The position numbers and the translations under genes were made by a program. Positions 56,489 to 64,000 of a DNA stretch of 64,000 nucleotides are shown here, one piece after another. The notes under the pieces were generated by a model, which saw only the letters and a list, made by a program, of their open reading frames with translations, did not search any database and was not told the origin of the DNA. Source of the stretch: Methanobacteriota archaeon (GTDB lineage Archaea > JAADCQ01 > Methanopyri > Methanopyrales > Methanopyraceae); contig JAMOPO010000027.1 in the NCBI GenBank assembly GCA_027064425.1, forward strand, positions 62,001 to 126,000, read 5' to 3'. Numbering within the stretch: position 1 is the stretch's first letter; every line of letters begins with the position of its first letter.

Positions 56489-58971
56489 GCGTGAAGGCCG
56501 TCTACGAGGAGCTCCGGGAGGTCGTGCTCGAGAAGCTGGACAAGGGAGAGGACCCAATACCGCAAATTCTCGGCCAGGACGAGGTCAAAATGCACGTTCT
56601 CTCCGCGCTGATTGCGGGCCGACACGTGCTCATCGAGGGTCCGCCCGGGGTGGGCAAGACCACGCTGGCCCGGGCCATCGCCGACCTGCTGCCGCCGGCC
56701 GAGGCGGTGAAGGGGTGCCCGTTTCACTGTCACCCGGAGGATCCCGTGTGCCCGCTCTGCAAGTCGAAGCCGAAGGACGAGCTCGAGACCGAGGTCATCC
56801 CGGGCCGGGAGCGGTTCGTGCGGATCCAGGGCAGCCCCGACCTAACGCCGGAGGACCTGCTGGGCGACATCGACCCCGTGGCCGCCCTCAAGTACGGGCC
56901 CACCGACCCCCGCGCGTTCACACCGGGCAAGCTGCTGCGAGGTAACCGCGGCGTCGTCTTCTTCGACGAGATCAACCGGTGCCCCGAGAAGCTGCAGAAC
57001 GCGCTCCTTCAGGTTCTGGAGGAGCAGCGGGCCACCATCGCGGGGTACGAGGTGGACTACCCGGCCAACTTCATCATGATCGCGACGATGAACCCGCACG
57101 AGTACGCGGGCACCGAGGAGCTCTCCGAGGTTCTGCTGGACCGCTTCGACACCGTTGAGATGACCTACCCGAAGTCCAAGGAGGTCGAGAAGCAGATCGT
57201 CGTCGAGCGCGGGAAGGACCTGGACGTGGAGGTCCCGGAGCACGTGCTCGAGTTCATCGTTGACCTCGTCAGGGCCACCCGGGAGCACGAGGAGATCGAG
57301 CGGCCGGCGAGCGTCCGGGCCACGATCGGGCTGTACGAGCGGGCCCAGGCCCACGCGGCCCTCGAGGGCCGGTCCGAGGTCGAGATCCAGGACGTCGTGC
57401 AGGTGGCCCCCTCCGTGCTGAAGAAGCGCATCAAGCTGAGCCCACGCGTCCAGCACGTCAAGTCGGAGGAGGAGGTGATCCTGGAGATCATCCGCGAGCT
57501 GCTGGAGGAGAACTACGACATCAAGCTCGAGCAGCTCGACGTCGATCTGGGCGAGGGGGAGGGAAAGGAGGAGGCGGGAAAAGGGAGCCGGGGAAAGGAG
57601 CCTGAGGAGCGGCGCGGGCAGCGGGTGAGGGCTCGCAAGGAGGAGAGTGGGGAGGAGAGTAGTGGGCGGAGCTCCCAGGGCCGATCGAGGGTCCGATCGC
57701 TCGGGTCAACGTCGGCGGCATCGTCCGAGGCCTCGGGCGCGGGCGGCGGGTCCGGGGTCGAGGCGGAAGCCGAGGAAGTCGCCGGGGAGGAGGGTCACCG
57801 TTCGAGCCGCGGCAGGCTGCGTTTCCAGCACCTGACGAAGCGGGATCAGCTGAGGTACGTCGAGGGCGACGAGCGGTACGTGTTCTCGGCCCGGGTGCTC
57901 CGCAGCCTCCTGAACCGGGGAATCGAGTACCTGCGTCCCCATCAGCTCGCGGAGTCGCTGGTCGTGAGCGCGGCTCACATCAAGAGCAAGTACGGGCGCG
58001 AGTTCATCGAGGATATCACCGGGTACGATTACGAGGTGATCGTGCAGCGCCAGCACGACTACTCGTTCATCGACGAGCTCGAGGAGCGCATCCGAGAGCG
58101 TCTCAAGATCCTGGAGGAGCTCGGGTTCATTCGACCCTCCTACCAGGGCGGCGTAAGCATCACGCTGAAGGGCAAGGAGCTGGCGGCCTTCTCCGCGTTG
58201 ATCGAGGAGCTCGAGGCGTTCGAGGGCGAGGAGTTCGGGCACCACGCGTCCAAGCGGCTGAGCGCGCACGGAACGGGGCACCGAGGACACGTCCGCGAGT
58301 ACCGGCGCGGCGATCCGTACAGCAGTATCGACGTGAGGAAGTCCATCCGGACGTCGGTCCGGCGGGGCCGGAAGAAGGTGCTCCCGGAGGACCTTCGAGC
58401 CTGCGATCGGGAGGAGGAGGTCGGTATCGACATCGTCTACGCGATCGACACGTCCGGCAGCATGGCGGGCGACCGGATCGACGCGGCCAAGCGGGCGGCG
58501 ATCGCCCTCACGCACTTCAGCCTCAGGCACCAGGACCGGGTGGGAATCGTTGAGTTCAACTCCAAGGCTCGAGTGGTCACCGACATCACGTCGGACATCG
58601 AGAAGATCATCACGGAGGTGATCTCTCTGAAGCCTGGCGGGGCCACCGACATCGGGGACGCCATCCGCGTGGGCGTGAAGCTGTTCGAGCGGTGCGGGGA
58701 GCGGGACCGGGACTGGCACATGATACTGCTCACGGACGGGGTTCCGACGAAGGGCGAGCCGGACCCGGAGAGCAAGGCCGTGTCCGAGGCGATCGCGGCT
58801 GCCCGGCGCGGCATCACCATCTCCACGATCGGGATCCGGCTGCCCCGGGAGGGCAGGCGCCTCATCGAGCAGATCGCCAGCATCACGGGCGGTCGGTCGT
58901 ACCACATAGCGAGCCCGGAAGAGCTGACGCTGGTCACGCTCAACGAGTACAGGCGGGCGAAGATCAGTTGA
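56485..58971 (+). CDS. Fused MoxR-type AAA+ ATPase and VWA domain protein (chelatase-like)
   Basis: The 828-residue protein joins an AAA+ module (Walker A GPPGVGKT 52-59, Walker B VVFFDEIN 157-164, sensor TMNPHEYAG) to a C-terminal VWA domain with complete MIDAS residues (D655, S657, S659, T721, D751). A cysteine cluster C78-C82-C89-C92 interrupts the AAA+ part. A low-complexity Gly/Ser/Glu/Arg linker of about 85 residues follows residue 350, then a helical region of about 200 residues. It recalls magnesium or cobalt chelatase I and D subunits in one chain. A chelatase for nickel or cobalt, or a MoxR-type chaperone, are both possible. Confidence 0.8.
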   Translation: MSVKAVYEELREVVLEKLDKGEDPIPQILGQDEVKMHVLSALIAGRHVLIEGPPGVGKTTLARAIADLLPPAEAVKGCPFHCHPEDPVCPLCKSKPKDELETEVIPGRERFVRIQGSPDLTPEDLLGDIDPVAALKYGPTDPRAFTPGKLLRGNRGVVFFDEINRCPEKLQNALLQVLEEQRATIAGYEVDYPANFIMIATMNPHEYAGTEELSEVLLDRFDTVEMTYPKSKEVEKQIVVERGKDLDVEVPEHVLEFIVDLVRATREHEEIERPASVRATIGLYERAQAHAALEGRSEVEIQDVVQVAPSVLKKRIKLSPRVQHVKSEEEVILEIIRELLEENYDIKLEQLDVDLGEGEGKEEAGKGSRGKEPEERRGQRVRARKEESGEESSGRSSQGRSRVRSLGSTSAASSEASGAGGGSGVEAEAEEVAGEEGHRSSRGRLRFQHLTKRDQLRYVEGDERYVFSARVLRSLLNRGIEYLRPHQLAESLVVSAAHIKSKYGREFIEDITGYDYEVIVQRQHDYSFIDELEERIRERLKILEELGFIRPSYQGGVSITLKGKELAAFSALIEELEAFEGEEFGHHASKRLSAHGTGHRGHVREYRRGDPYSSIDVRKSIRTSVRRGRKKVLPEDLRACDREEEVGIDIVYAIDTSGSMAGDRIDAAKRAAIALTHFSLRHQDRVGIVEFNSKARVVTDITSDIEKIITEVISLKPGGATDIGDAIRVGVKLFERCGERDRDWHMILLTDGVPTKGEPDPESKAVSEAIAAARRGITISTIGIRLPREGRRLIEQIASITGGRSYHIASPEELTLVTLNEYRRAKIS

Positions 58972-60032
58972 CGGTGGTAGGGGTCGTCGCGGCCTCTGAG
59001 CTGGCGGAGCGGGAGGTCCTGAGGGAGGCCGAGCGGCGACTGAGGGAGCTGGGGCTGGACGGTGTCGAGACCGTCACCGACCCGGAGGATGTGCCCGACG
59101 ATCCCGCGGTCGTCCTGGTCGCCACCGGTGGAACGGAGGACATCTTGGAGTCGATGATGGAGGAGTGTCCGGCCCTGCTCCCACTGTACTGGCCGTCCTA
59201 CAACTCGCTCGCCGCCGCGGTCGAGGTCGGCCTGTCGCCGGTGAGCGTGGAGGGTTGCGACGCCGTGGTCGAAGCCTTCCGGCGGCTCGTTGAGCGGAGA
59301 GTGCTCGTGCTGGAAGGCAAGTGCAGGTGGGTTCGGAGCGAGGAGCCGGATGAGTTGCCCTACCTGAACGTGGCCACCGTGAACGTGGACGACCTCGGTG
59401 AGGTCGAGCCCGCGATCCGGAAGGTTAAGCGCCTGCTTTCCTCGGCGGGCGTCGACCCGGGGAGCTTGGATGAGGAGTTCCTGGAGCTGGCGGGACGGTT
59501 GCACGCGCTGGCCGAACGTGAGGGCGCGGACGTGATCACGGGCGACTGCTTTGGCCTGTACGAGGAGTACGGCGCGGTGCCCTGTCTCTACTTCTCGGCT
59601 CGGACCGGGTACTGCTGCGAGGGGGACGCGACCGCGCTCCTTACCGTGCTGGCCTGTCGGGATCAGCCGTTCGTCGCCAACGTGGTGGAGCTCGCCGAGG
59701 ACCGGGTGCGGCTGGCTCACTGCGCCTGCCCGGTGGAGCTCGTGGACGACCCCCGGCCCTGCGATCACATGGAGACCGGGGCGCCCCACGCGGTCCGGGG
59801 CACCGTCCGTTCGGGCGAGCTCGGGCTGGTCAGGTTCCCGGACGTGTGGCGCGTCGAGGCCGTGGAGACGGAGTGGCGGGAGGATCAGTGCCGGGTCCAG
59901 GCGGAGGTGGTCGTCGGCGAGGGGTTCAGGCCCCGGGGGAACCACCACTGCCTGGTGCGGGTGAAGGAGGCTGAGGTCCTCGAGCGGCTGTTCTCGTCGG
60001 TGGTACTGTCGCGGTCGCCGTCAGCCGAGTGA
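58968..60032 (+). CDS. FucI/AraA C-terminal-domain-like isomerase family protein (COG2407 type)
   Basis: TTG 58968 forms a TTGA overlap with the AAA-VWA stop; 354 residues result. The pattern GDCFGLYEEYGAVPCLYFS, CEGDATALLTVLA, ANVVEL, LAHCACPVELVDDP and HMETG matches the C-terminal domain of L-fucose/L-arabinose isomerases, which binds metal and substrate. The N-terminal half is shorter than in true isomerases. Substrate unknown. It overlaps the convergent ppcA by 12 bases. Confidence 0.7.
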   Translation: MTVVGVVAASELAEREVLREAERRLRELGLDGVETVTDPEDVPDDPAVVLVATGGTEDILESMMEECPALLPLYWPSYNSLAAAVEVGLSPVSVEGCDAVVEAFRRLVERRVLVLEGKCRWVRSEEPDELPYLNVATVNVDDLGEVEPAIRKVKRLLSSAGVDPGSLDEEFLELAGRLHALAEREGADVITGDCFGLYEEYGAVPCLYFSARTGYCCEGDATALLTVLACRDQPFVANVVELAEDRVRLAHCACPVELVDDPRPCDHMETGAPHAVRGTVRSGELGLVRFPDVWRVEAVETEWREDQCRVQAEVVVGEGFRPRGNHHCLVRVKEAEVLERLFSSVVLSRSPSAE

Positions 60033-61643
60033 CCCTCGCATGCGACCCATCTCGAGCAGGAGGTCGCGGACGAAGGGGTTGACCTCCTCGACGCCGCCCT
60101 CCGCGACCACGTATCGCAGGTAGGGTTCCAGCGTATGGACCAGGTTCTGGTACTCGAAGTCGGACGGTGGCTCGAGGTCGAGGTACTCGACGCAGTACTC
60201 CAGGTCCGCGTTCACCATGGACACGCCGGAGGTGGGCAGGACGGACCCGGCCGTCTCCAGGAAGGTGTGCTGGACCGCGAACTGCAGGTCCTCGCGGAGC
60301 ATCGGGTACAGCCGGGAGATCACGGCGTCCAGGGCGTCCTCGCCCAGGCGCTCCTCCACCTCGGCGAGTCCCCGGCCGGTGCCGATGAGCTCGGGCGGCA
60401 TCCCAACGGTGTAACACGCGCCGGTGAACTTGATCGCTCGTGGCAGCTCCGGCAGCTTCTCGACGCGCATTCGCCGGAGCTCTCGGTAGAGCTCGCGCCC
60501 CACGTCGTCGTTCACCTGCTTGCAGAGCTTCCCGACCTTGTCCGGCTCGGGGATGTCCCGGGCGTAGCCGACGGGTCCCTTACGGGCGAGCCGGTCCCGG
60601 GTGTTGGGGATTAGGTCCGAGATGATGTTGAGCGTGCCGATGCACCGGTAGAAGACGCTCAAGTAGTGCTTCACGAAGATCCCGGTCGCGAGGATCAGGT
60701 ACTCGACCTCGTCGTCTGAGAGCTCGATCGGCTCGTTGGCGGCGAGGTCGTTGATTCGGCGGATGGACCGGATGACCTCGTCCTCGTCGTGGTCGTACCG
60801 GAACCCGGACTGGATGGTGTACGTGGCCGCGCCGGCGTACTCCTCGGTGAAGTCGTCCTCCGCGCCCGGCTTGATGTGTCCGCGGAAGGGCAGGCAGCCG
60901 CCGCCCAGGATGGGGGCCATCGGGATCCCGAGCTCGTCCGCGAGCTCGTAAACCTGGAAGATCGCGTACTTGCAGGCCAGCACGGCCGGGACGTGACCGT
61001 AGGACAGGGCCGGATCGGAGCGCCCGATAAAGACTCGGAGGTAGCTGACGTCCATCCCGATGTCGCGCATCCCGTTGATGTACCCTTTCAGGATGCTGCG
61101 GATGGTCAGGAGCTCGGGCACCTCCTCGATGAGCGGGATGATGCGCAGGTGGCCCGCGCTCAGCGGGATGTCCAGCTCGCGGGAGGCGAACCGCCGGGCG
61201 TAGGATATGCGGTCCGCGGTGTCCAGCAGCTCCTCCGGGGAGGAGGTCATCGGGTGGACGACCTCGAAGATTCCTCGAGCGTCGGGATCCTCCTTAAGCA
61301 GCTCCGAGTTGGCCTCCATCACGCCCAGCAGCGCCTGGATCTGGCGGAGGACGTTCTCCTTCGACGCGCTCGGCACGCGGACGATCACGAACTTATCCTC
61401 GCCGACCTCGACGCCCGCCTCGTGCAGCTCCATGAGCACCTGGATGGGCTGCAGGTAGGGCGTGAGCTTGCCCTCGAAGTCGATCATGTACTCCTCAGCG
61501 TCGTACTTCGTGAGACACTCGACGGCCTCCTCGGGCTCCTCCTGAACCCGCACGGACTTGGTCGCGTCCGGGTGTTGCGTCGCGAGCGTCCGCGCGATCC
61601 TCGCCTCGCGTACCCTCTCCACCTCTCTCACGACCTCGTTCAA
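60021..61643 (-). CDS. ppcA: Phosphoenolpyruvate carboxylase, archaeal type
   Basis: This enzyme adds bicarbonate to PEP to make oxaloacetate, an anaplerotic step in autotrophs. The 540 residues match the short archaeal form, about half the length of bacterial PEPC. Seen motifs are RTLATQHPDATK, FEVVHPMTSSPEELL, FIGRSDPALSYGHV, GGGCLPFRGH and SGFRYDHDEDEV. TTG start. It converges on the FucI-like gene. With malate dehydrogenase it would feed the reductive TCA branch. Confidence 0.94.
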   Translation of the reverse strand: MNEVVREVERVREARIARTLATQHPDATKSVRVQEEPEEAVECLTKYDAEEYMIDFEGKLTPYLQPIQVLMELHEAGVEVGEDKFVIVRVPSASKENVLRQIQALLGVMEANSELLKEDPDARGIFEVVHPMTSSPEELLDTADRISYARRFASRELDIPLSAGHLRIIPLIEEVPELLTIRSILKGYINGMRDIGMDVSYLRVFIGRSDPALSYGHVPAVLACKYAIFQVYELADELGIPMAPILGGGCLPFRGHIKPGAEDDFTEEYAGAATYTIQSGFRYDHDEDEVIRSIRRINDLAANEPIELSDDEVEYLILATGIFVKHYLSVFYRCIGTLNIISDLIPNTRDRLARKGPVGYARDIPEPDKVGKLCKQVNDDVGRELYRELRRMRVEKLPELPRAIKFTGACYTVGMPPELIGTGRGLAEVEERLGEDALDAVISRLYPMLREDLQFAVQHTFLETAGSVLPTSGVSMVNADLEYCVEYLDLEPPSDFEYQNLVHTLEPYLRYVVAEGGVEEVNPFVRDLLLEMGRMRGSLG

Positions 61644-61671
61644 GGCGCGAGGGCCCGATGGGGAGGGCGGG

Positions 61672-62571
61672 TCAGGCGCTCAAAATGTTACTCCCCAGCG
61701 CCTTCCTGACCTCCTCCACGTGCTCCGGATCCCAGTCTACGCGATCCAGCTCCCTCTCCATCTTGGACAGCGTGCGCTCGTCCGTCAGCGGGCCCGACCA
61801 GACGTAGCCCACCCCGGGCTCCCGGCGCAGGTTTTCGAGGGCCCGGTTCGCGTACGATTTACCCCGACGACACTCCAGACAGACCCGAACGCGCAGCCTC
61901 GGCTCCACGAGGCAGTACCGGGGGAACGCCCCCACGTCGACCGAGGCGGCCAGGCGCACGAGGGTGCCCACGATGGCGCGCGCCTCGAGCTCCGGGTCCC
62001 GCTCCTGGAGGGGCCCCTCGAGAAGGTACTTCCGCCGGGCGGCTGGGGTGTAGAGCGACTCCAGGTCCGTGGCCGTGAGGTGGACGTACCCGTCCCCCAC
62101 GCCTCGAAACGCGACCTGAGCGAACGGAACGGGGGACCCGTGCACGTCCAAGTCCACCGCGTCGAGGTCGAAGCTGGCCAGGACGATCGCCGCGTCGTGA
62201 CAGTAGACCTGCGCCTTGAGACCATGCCTTCGCACGTTCATCCGCGCGACGCGGCAGGCGAGCGGGTTCACGTCGGACAGCACGGACTCCTCGACGCCCG
62301 CCTCGAGGTGCAGGCGAACGGCCCGCGCCCCCACACCGCAGAACACGTCTCCGAACCGGGAGATCCGATTCACCCGGTGAAACAGCACCAGGATCGACCG
62401 GTTCACCGCGGCGTTCGGGGCGAAGGCGATCGGGGAGTCCTTGGAGGGGAGGCCGCCCTCGCAGTACCGGTTAGGGTCGGGGACGTAGAACTCCGACGAT
62501 CCCTCCCGGTAAAGGACGAGATCAGCGCCTGCGACCCTCTTCACCCCTCCGTCGGTCCTCACCCTCATCAT
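61672..62571 (-). CDS. trm1: Shortened Trm1-like tRNA guanine-26 N2-methyltransferase
   Basis: The N-terminal part aligns with Trm1: SSEFYVPDPNRY, FAPNAAVNRSILVLF, DVFCGVGARAVR (SAM site), LSDVNPLACR, and HGSPVPFAQVA then TATDLESLY. Trm1 usually has DPFGSP at the catalytic loop; here it reads DVHGSP, so the usual catalytic pair is changed. With 299 residues it lacks most of the C-terminal domain of a normal 370-380-residue enzyme. ATG 62571 overlaps tgtA by 50 bases; a later start is possible. It may methylate tRNA in a variant way or have lost activity. Confidence 0.72.
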   Translation of the reverse strand: MMRVRTDGGVKRVAGADLVLYREGSSEFYVPDPNRYCEGGLPSKDSPIAFAPNAAVNRSILVLFHRVNRISRFGDVFCGVGARAVRLHLEAGVEESVLSDVNPLACRVARMNVRRHGLKAQVYCHDAAIVLASFDLDAVDLDVHGSPVPFAQVAFRGVGDGYVHLTATDLESLYTPAARRKYLLEGPLQERDPELEARAIVGTLVRLAASVDVGAFPRYCLVEPRLRVRVCLECRRGKSYANRALENLRREPGVGYVWSGPLTDERTLSKMERELDRVDWDPEHVEEVRKALGSNILSA

Positions 62572-63898
62572 CCCCGGGTTCCACGAGCGAGTGGCACGGG
62601 TACGTCCACGAAAGTTCTCCGGGGACGATCCCCAGCCACTCGTCGGCGAAGGCCAGCTCCCAGGGCTCCAGCCACTCCACCAGCTCGGCGAAGGGTCTCC
62701 TGAGCCCCTTTACGAGCCTTCGCCCCTCGAGTGACCCGAACCGCTCGCGGAGACGGCGCCGGTACAGGTGCAGCTCCGGCCGGCCCTTGGACACGTCGTC
62801 AAACACGAAGACGCTGCGCTTCGTCCCGGGCACCCACCGCTCCAGCTCCTCGCCTCGGCGGGACAGCTCCTCCATCCCGCGCCACGCGGCCGGGTGCGTG
62901 CGGCAGACCGACTCAGCGAGCTCCCACAGCTCGCCGGAGGCGATCGCCTGCCGGACGGTGCGGACTATCCGGTGGAGCTCGTAGAGGTTGTGCCGGGCGA
63001 GGAGCTCCGTCCGCTCATCTTCGTCCATCTCCCGCAGCTCCTGCGGGTCGTGCTTGGTGCAGACCGGGCAGGAGCACGGGAACTCCCGCAGCTCCTCCAG
63101 CTTGATGGTCCCGAGCGCGGACAGGTACCGGCCGGTCCTCGCGTAGATCGCGTAGGAGGCGGAGTCGAACAGGTCGCACCCCATGCAGACGGCCAGCGGG
63201 ATCGCCAGCGGGTGACCGCAGCCGAAGAGGTGGACCGGTCGGTGGGGCGGTAGGGCGGACTTGGCGGCGAGGACGACCCGGACGACGTCGGCGAACCGGT
63301 AGTCCTCCAGCAGGGGCACCACGCCGCCGATGGGGTACACCGCGGCCGGGAGCTCGGAGAGCCGCTCGGCGCAGGACCGCCGCAGGTCCTCGTAGGTGGA
63401 CCCCTGCACGGTCAGCGCCAGTGGCGGGCGCTCCTCCAGCGAGACGGCCTCACGCGCCCGCTTAACGGTCGTTTCCACGTCCTTTTCAGCCCGTTCCCTG
63501 GGAGCGTCCGGCGGCGTCGGGATGTCAAGGATGGTTCCGACGTCCGATCCGATCCTGGACTGGAACTCCACGATCTCCCGGTTGGTCACGTCCACGTCGC
63601 CGTACTCCGCGAGCTGGAAGGAGCCGGAGTCGGTCATCACGAACCCATCGAACTCCAGCAGCCCGTGCACGCCGCGTTCCAGCGCCTTCTCCCGCAGGTG
63701 CTCGTGCTTCCTGATGATGTAGGAGTTGGTGATCACACCGTCGAAGCCCATCCGCTCGATCTCCTTGGGCGGGACCACCAGGTCGTTGGGGTTAATGACC
63801 GGGAGCAGGGCGGGGGTCTCGAGCCGGCGTCCGTTTACCTCGAACCGGGCGAGCCGGCCGGCGACGTCTCGATCCCTCACCTCGAACCGGACCTCCAA
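62522..63898 (-). CDS. tgtA: Archaeosine tRNA-guanine transglycosylase (TgtA)
   Basis: ArcTGT swaps guanine-15 of tRNA for preQ0, the base made by the QueC pathway. The 458 residues contain LLPVINPNDLVVPP, VMTDSGSFQLAEYG (catalytic Asp), TVQGSTYEDLR, the loop PIGGVVPLLEDYR, and the zinc site CSCPVC with a later His. The C-terminal PUA domain found in many archaeal homologues is missing, so the protein ends after the catalytic and C1 regions. TTG start. Confidence 0.93.
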   Translation of the reverse strand: MEVRFEVRDRDVAGRLARFEVNGRRLETPALLPVINPNDLVVPPKEIERMGFDGVITNSYIIRKHEHLREKALERGVHGLLEFDGFVMTDSGSFQLAEYGDVDVTNREIVEFQSRIGSDVGTILDIPTPPDAPRERAEKDVETTVKRAREAVSLEERPPLALTVQGSTYEDLRRSCAERLSELPAAVYPIGGVVPLLEDYRFADVVRVVLAAKSALPPHRPVHLFGCGHPLAIPLAVCMGCDLFDSASYAIYARTGRYLSALGTIKLEELREFPCSCPVCTKHDPQELREMDEDERTELLARHNLYELHRIVRTVRQAIASGELWELAESVCRTHPAAWRGMEELSRRGEELERWVPGTKRSVFVFDDVSKGRPELHLYRRRLRERFGSLEGRRLVKGLRRPFAELVEWLEPWELAFADEWLGIVPGELSWTYPCHSLVEPGDDEGEDRRRGEEGRRR

Positions 63899-63902
63899 CG
63901 GA

Positions 63903-64000
63903 TCACACCCTCACGAACACCGTGACGGCGACCTCTTCCTCCAGCACGCTCGCGAGCTCGTTCGGGTCGGGTCCGGACTCCTTCCCGTCCTTTCCCACGT
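63903..64000 (-). CDS. C-terminal end of an unidentified protein
   Basis: The frame enters from the right edge and ends at a TGA at 63903-63905, leaving 32 residues that finish EEEVAVTVFVRV. It contains VGKDGKESGPDPNELAS before that. It is too short to name. It ends 5 bases before tgtA starts, so the two are probably in one operon. Confidence 0.55.
   Translation of the reverse strand, partial: VGKDGKESGPDPNELASVLEEEVAVTVFVRV

Noticed and set aside
57540-57800. Purine-rich low-complexity stretch resembling inserted or foreign DNA
   Set aside because: The frame stays open through it and it encodes a Gly/Ser/Glu linker between AAA+ and helical domains; such linkers are normal in chelatase D-like proteins.

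Overview
This window reads as the chromosome of a hyperthermophilic, high-GC methanogenic archaeon, almost certainly Methanopyrus kandleri or a close relative (inference). The evidence is archaeal-only genes (CarS and a tetraether synthase-like radical SAM enzyme, short PurA, archaeal PEP carboxylase, archaeal CobT, Nep1, archaeosine TgtA, L37e, LSm, Sec61beta), methanogen cofactor genes (MptE, NpdG, HypC/HypD), a Sep-tRNA:Cys-tRNA synthase, a tRNA-Sec gene, a Methanopyrus-type HemA, acidic proteins, and very frequent TTG and GTG starts with 4-base stop/start overlaps. There is no rRNA, CRISPR array or insertion sequence. About 72 protein genes are packed with almost no spacers; the only gene-free stretch over 300 bases is 18257-18658.

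Layout. 1-5640: MobB-like fragment, a beta-lactamase-fold hydrolase, argC diverging from mptE, then a Sir2 deacylase/tetraether synthase operon diverging from carS. 5640-10832: pyrE, purD, argF, malate dehydrogenase and a polytopic GT-C-like membrane protein. 10829-20032: a long minus-strand run with a PUA methyltransferase lacking a normal start codon, queC, two free-standing glutamate synthase domains, pdxT, a hexapeptide-repeat protein, a Fap7-like kinase, a radical SAM protein, a zinc-ribbon protein, a non-coding stretch with a foldable RNA candidate, and gatA. 20053-25078: two large secreted, probably membrane-anchored proteins with Gln-rich linkers, the second overlapping purA by 148 bases. 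25086-34014: a UbiD decarboxylase, npdG, a TatD-like hydrolase, an HTH/coiled-coil regulator, a PP-loop protein with SepCysS and archease, hypCD, a membrane protein and cobT. 34011-39916: M24 peptidase, TOPRIM/coiled-coil protein, L37e, LSm, a PUA protein, then MinD with two roadblock-type proteins. 39888-45051: JAMM protease, UPF0282 hydrolase, two uncharacterised archaeal proteins, a divergent polynucleotide-ligase-like protein, Sec61beta and EngB. 45048-55672: UPF0280 protein, pyrG, a DHH phosphoesterase, a HAD phosphatase, nep1, a small unknown gene, hemA-hemB, and a chain of overlapping genes (PAP2, CitG-like, DUF447, HD). 55684-64000: tRNA-Sec, endonuclease III, a fused MoxR-AAA/VWA protein, a FucI-like protein, ppcA, a shortened Trm1 and tgtA.

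Themes. Translation and RNA modification are scattered but prominent: SepCysS makes Cys-tRNA, tRNA-Sec decodes UGA, QueC and TgtA act in archaeosine synthesis, and Nep1, Trm1, the PUA methyltransferase and the ligase-like protein act or probably act on RNA. The most promising less-described items are the MinD plus double-roadblock cluster with membrane-binding helices at both ends, the ligase-like protein with a coiled insertion, the tandem surface proteins whose membrane anchors are encoded inside the next gene, the methyltransferase without a canonical start, and the structured non-coding element near 18.6 kb.
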